Source: Solen grandis | Taxonomy: Eukaryota; Mollusca; Bivalvia; Adapedonta; Solenidae | Direction: 5' to 3' | Length of the DNA: 64,000 nucleotides | Assembly: GCA_021229015.1 (NCBI GenBank) | Contig: CM037788.1 | Location: 46,787,520-46,851,519 of the forward strand | In this document: positions 59,605 through 64,000 of the stretch, one piece after another | How positions within the stretch are numbered: the stretch's first letter is position 1 | Layout of the letters: each line of letters starts with the position of its first letter | Translations under genes and position numbers: made by a program | The notes under the pieces: model-generated | Database searches by the model: none | The model's input: only the letters and a program-made list of their open reading frames with translations | Told to the model about the DNA's origin: nothing

Positions 59605-59815
59605 CTTTAACACTCACTCAGCTCCTCGCCGCGTGGGTCCGAATCCTGGAAGGGCCATTCGGATTTTCATGTGAGGAAGCCTTCCTGCTGGCTTGCGGTA
59701 GGTCGGTGGTTCTACTCGAATGACTCCGTGCATTCGGGGTCTTCCTCCACCTGTAATTAGCTGGACGTCGCTATATAACTGAAATACTGTCGAAGCGACG
59801 GTAAACTAAAATAGT
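59605..59815 (+). repeat. SINE, Nin-DC-like, third copy
   Basis: The head includes GGGTCCGAATCCTGG (B-box-like). The core has CATGTGAGGAAGCCTTCCTG and GGTCTTCCTCCACCTGTAAT, and ends near GCGACGGTAAACTAAAA. The (CAA)n tail seen in other copies is absent. Confidence 0.65.
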
Positions 59816-59960
59816 CAAGTCAAAAAGTCTTAGTAATAAATTAAAAGAAATTGTGTTTTTGTAACGGGATAAAGACATAAACATAATCAAACAGATGGTC
59901 ACTAGATAGTCAATTGCACATTTACAGGATGCATGTTATCCAGACCTGAATGACCAAGCA

Positions 59961-59991
<31 letters not shown>

Positions 59992-60371
59992 TGCAAATTT
60001 ATACAAAAGAATTGTGTGTTTTACCAATAACATGACCAAAATTACATCTTAATACTTTAACCAAGCCCATGCATATAAGTTACCAAAATACAAAATAACT
60101 ATATATATATATATATATTCTAATTGTAATGTCAAAGTCAATATGTCACAAATTATAGGCACGTAAATTCGTAAACCTGATATTTTTCTGTCACACATTA
60201 CCCAGAGGACCTCTGTTTGCAAGAGTTGTCTGTTCTTTTACCTACCACATAGTTGAATTTATCGAGGGACATAATCCATGCAAGCACGGTTTCTACAGTT
60301 GTAAACGTTCAAGATGGCGACTGACGAAAGTTTTCAAAGCGTTAGTATTTGAACAAAAATTTACAACTACG

Positions 60372-60600
60372 CGTTACCAGGCGCGTGCCTAGGCTTACGC
60401 AAATACGCAGTTGCGTATACTTCGTCCAGAAAATCGAAAATCTAAAAGTGCCAAAACTGCAATAAAAATCGATACCTAACCCGGGTACAATTTTGCGGGG
60501 GAACATGCCCCCGGACCCCCCTAGCAAGTCTGCGTATCCCGAATTTAGCCCCAGGCTCGCCCCTGGTTACCCTAGAGCTCGTTTCGAGAGACGGACCTTC
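60372..60600. repeat. Repeat with ACCAGGCGCGTGCCTAGG end
   Basis: The stretch has ACCAGGCGCGTGCCTAGGC, ACGCAAATACGCA and GGGGAACATGCCCCCGGACC, a composition much more GC-rich than its surroundings. I recall similar repeats in other invertebrate genomes but cannot name the family. ORFs on both strands here look spurious. Confidence 0.4.
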
Positions 60601-60699
60601 GAGATAACTCCACCTAAACCAGGTAAGAATGAAAATGGACTTGTAATGCAACAGCCTACTTTATCAAAAATAATTTTATTAAGTCTGGATTAATAACAT

Positions 60700-61623
60700 A
60701 TCCCTTAGCACTGACAATATAATATCATCTATATTCACTTAGCATTGTATTAAATTTATTTTAATTTAGTTCAATTTAATCGATATATATTATGTATACG
60801 TTCGTATTAAACTATTCATATAAAGTGATTTGTTACACCTTAAAGTATATGTCCTCGAGAGGAAAAAAATAGACATTTGTTAGAAGTAAACCTTTAAACC
60901 TTTTTAAAAAAAGTCATGTTTTAAAGTATATATAGCAAAATGCGCTTTACCGATACGCTTGACTATAAATCGTCACGCATTGTTCATGTGCCGCTAAGGC
61001 AAATAGGGATTCAGGTTAAGATGTTGGGGTAGCCTTGTTTAATATTGGAGAACTTTTGGGGTATTTTCCCCTTTCATTCAAATCCTGTATGGGACTGGCC
61101 ACTGGGTTTAAATTTAGGGCCCTGAACACTGCACAGGATGCTTATGACGTCATCAACCATATCATGACGCCAAACAACAAAATTGACGCTCCAAAAAAAT
61201 CAGACAGTCAGAGGCCCTTTTGGGCCCCCCGTCGGCATTGACCAAATATGGGAATAATTTCGGAAGGATCCGGAAAATCCCCTGTATGCACGAACATTGT
61301 CTGTCTGAGATGATCATATAGAAACCCTTTGGGCCCCGGCAAAATTTTATCTTCTGCCCAGCAAAAGCATTTAAAAAGCATATTATTTTTTTGGGTTTTC
61401 TGGGAGAGAGTTGACTTTTATATTTGTTTTATTTTGCGTCATTTTTTAGCTGTTATTTCTTTTTGTGTATCGAAACCCAAGAGGGAAATTTAGATTTAGT
61501 CGGAGGTTTACTGCCTTAAAACCCTTTTTTGCGATATTTGTCTGATTTTTTTTTTTATTCCCCTTTTAAAGCGTTTTTCAATATTTTTTTTTTCGCCTTT
61601 AGAATCGGTGTTCATTGATTAAA
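60700..61623. other. AT-rich sequence then low-quality-looking contig end
   Basis: From about 61020 the sequence has many homopolymer runs and no recognisable feature, running up to a gap. Poor consensus is possible. Confidence 0.35.
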
Positions 61624-61723
61624 NNNNNNNNNNNNNNNNNNNNNNNNNNNNNNNNNNNNNNNNNNNNNNNNNNNNNNNNNNNNNNNNNNNNNNNNNNNNN
61701 NNNNNNNNNNNNNNNNNNNNNNN
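61624..61723. other. Assembly gap (100 N)
   Basis: Exactly 100 N. The inverted duplication arm begins at the very next base. Confidence 0.99.
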
Positions 61724-63559
61724 ATGTGTACATATTAAAGGAATAAAAACGTGTATACCCTAAACACATCTTTCCCCTAGTTTTTATAAAAATAATAATT
61801 AAAGAGAAAAGGTTACTTAATATATAAAACCAAATAAGATTCAAAGTGAGCCTGGAATGAAATGGTAGCGAATACTAGTCGCCGTCAGAAATGCGACCTT
61901 ATGCGCCCCCTTCGGGTCCCGTTACGTATTTGGGGCGTTTCATCACGACCCAAGGGTGTCCATGGCGATTCCCCACTATTCAAACTGCATCCTGGGTCGC
62001 CGTAAGAACACCCTAAAGACACCAGCCTGGTTGACAAGCGTTTTTTAAACCATATAACCAATTCTCGATTATTTTCTTTTCCCGGGGTCAATGCACTCTA
62101 CATTGCTTGACATGTTTGTACTTGAAAATAAATAAAAACAGCCTTTTCAAGAAATGTAAAGAAATTTTAAAACAGTGATAAACATAAACATCCGAACTTA
62201 AAAGTCACTTAAATTTAAATTTCTCATAAATGTTTTAAAAGTCCGAAAAATCAAGGGGCCATAACTCTGTAAAAAAAAATTTAGGAACCAGGTCACGCCG
62301 ACGATATCGTATCTACTCTTGGGAATAAAGCTTCACAAAAAAATTTCGTTTTTCAAGCCATTAGTTCCTGAGAAACAGCCCGGACAGAATCATGCAATAT
62401 GTACTATAGGCTGAAAAGTCAAGGGGCCATAACTCTTTGAAAAATTTAGGAACCGGGTCATGCTGAGGATATGCGCATCTCCTCTTGGTAATAAAGCTTC
62501 CCATAAAGTTTCGTTGAATTCAAGCCATTAGTTCCTGAGAAATAGCCGGACAAGAATCATGCAATATGTACTATAGGCCGAAAAGTCAATGGGCCATAAC
62601 TCTTTGAAAAATTTAGGAACCGGGTCATGCTGAGGATATGCGCATCTCCTCTTGGTAATAAAGCTTCCCATAAAGTTTCGTTGAATTCAAGCCGTTAGTT
62701 CCTGAGAAATAGTCCGGACAAGGAAAGTGTGACGGACGAACGGACGGACGGACGAAGCGGCGACTATATGCGTCACCTTCGGTATGCATAAAAATGCGAC
62801 ACAACACTGGAAATGTCACATTATCATGTGTCGTTTTATATTGCAGCCTGTTGTTTACAATTGTCATGCACTGACCTTTCACATTTCAAATATTTCCTCG
62901 CAATGAATAAACATAAGTCACAGATTATACCATGTCAGTGACTACAGTTGACTATATTGTCGCAAGCTTGCAAAAAGAATTTTTGTAAGATATATTAAGT
63001 TTTTAGGTGTGAAAACCATGATCTTTTAAGTATGTTGTTTGCAATGTATAAACTGTTTTTCATAAGATAGACCCTTTTCTTATAATTATTAAAAAAAAAC
63101 ATGATTTTGAACTATAAACCCAGCTGAAATTACCTTTTGATTACCTTTCAATTATGTAGTCGCGAGCTTGAAAACAAACTGTTTTTCATAAGATAGATAA
63201 AGCTATTAAATGTTTGTTGGGTTTAACGTCCCACCGACAGTATTTCAGTTATTTGGAGACGATGTCTACTTGAGACAGATATAGTGCTGCCACACAGCAA
63301 TATCACGCCGTAGACATGTAGCATGATACCACACCCAATCACATTATTCTGACACCGGGCCAACCAGACCTGCAACTACACTTATATGTTTATAAGCTAT
63401 TAAATGTGAATATGTATAAGCCTTCCATGTTTTGACCACAATATTTGAATACGTGATACACAAATTATCATGTTTGAGAATGCGGTGGACCATCACCTTT
63501 CAATTATGTAGTCGAGAGCTTGAAAACTACTTTTCATAAGATAAACACACTTATAAAAT
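61724..63559 (-). repeat. Right arm of the 1.8-kb inverted duplication
   Basis: The reverse complement of 35931-37757. 62625-62882 is nearly identical to the mirror of 36607-36864, whereas 61724-62360 shows many small length differences in runs of A and T. It starts exactly at the gap. Confidence 0.75.
63212..63385 (-). repeat. SINE core fragment, minus strand
   Basis: Mirror of 36115-36276: the minus strand reads GGGACGTTAAACCC at the tail. It is part of the inverted duplication and not an independent insertion. Confidence 0.65.
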
Positions 63560-64000
63560 AGAACAGAACAGAACAGAACAGATTTTATTACACGTAAACT
63601 TTACAGTTTTTTGTGTTATATACACATAATTAATAAAGATATACATCACAATTATACAAAGTAGTGAATGGCATTTAAATACATTTGAACACAATATATA
63701 ATATGACATATTTTCATTTATCATATAAAGGATGGACTGAATTAGTACTATTGCAATTCAACAATAGTAATATGACCACTGAACAAGTTCATAAAGATAT
63801 GATTGTTGGAACAGTTACGTCTCAATGTTTAAAATACAACCATGAAAAAGTATATGACTGTAAAACATGACCTTTAAACCTATGATTTACTACGTATAAA
63901 CTTAAATACATATATGAATGTATAACATGTACTATGTATTTGTTAATAAGGTATATCTAAGCTTAAATGATTCTGAAATGTATTTGCTTAACATAATTAA
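63560..64000. other. (AGAAC)n and unassigned AT-rich end
   Basis: Four or more AGAAC repeats at 63561-63582, then AT-rich DNA without recognisable genes. Confidence 0.45.

Overview
The window is eukaryotic, AT-rich, intron-containing and dominated by repeats. The repeat types (tRNA-derived SINEs with long conserved cores, elements with TCCG-rich microsatellites, hairpin-ended elements with tandem cores, an SLC22-type transporter gene) suggest a mollusc, probably a bivalve. The species cannot be fixed from sequence alone. There are two 100-base assembly gaps (35504-35603 and 61624-61723).

The only gene I can support is on the + strand at 38039-51935. Eight in-frame exons encode the last 413 residues of a major-facilitator transporter of the SLC22 (organic cation/anion/carnitine) type. 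Its 5' exons, expected to encode TM1 and the large extracellular loop, are not visible. Its introns hold a 25-bp minisatellite (39541-41075), a hairpin-ended transposon (42364-44983) and a foldback MITE (48858-49042).

Most of the rest is several families of short-ORF, non-autonomous hairpin-ended elements with one architecture. They have a 5' terminal hairpin, a T-rich/TTA-rich tract, a body of tandem units of about 330-455 bp, a repeat of the 5' arm, a 3' hairpin, and a terminal CTAGT. They insert between two T residues. I infer non-autonomous Helentron-like (HINE) elements. Family F (AGGACTTTCTGC) fills 1-9850 and 16982-21328 and supplies the outer ends of the large elements at 9851-16981 and 18670-25788. 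Family G (AGGTTTTCGC) fills 29370-35503 and 52707-57293. A third family (ACGGCTTTCCGC) is at 42364-44983. The elements land repeatedly in each other's T-tracts, so four 5' ends are stacked at 29370-29545 and again at 52707-52895, with the matching 3' ends spaced out downstream. A separate family (AGCTCACCTGAG...CTCTTGTT) is inserted in two of these elements, each with an uninterrupted paralogous site in the same window.

These repeats carry dense transcription-factor-like motifs. Family F has more than fifty TGACGTCA (CRE) octamers. Family G has a CTCF-like core at the same place in six copies. Both carry TCAAGGTCA nuclear-receptor half-sites. A 1.8-kb inverted duplication links 35931-37757 to 61724-63559. 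It abuts a gap and may be an assembly artefact.
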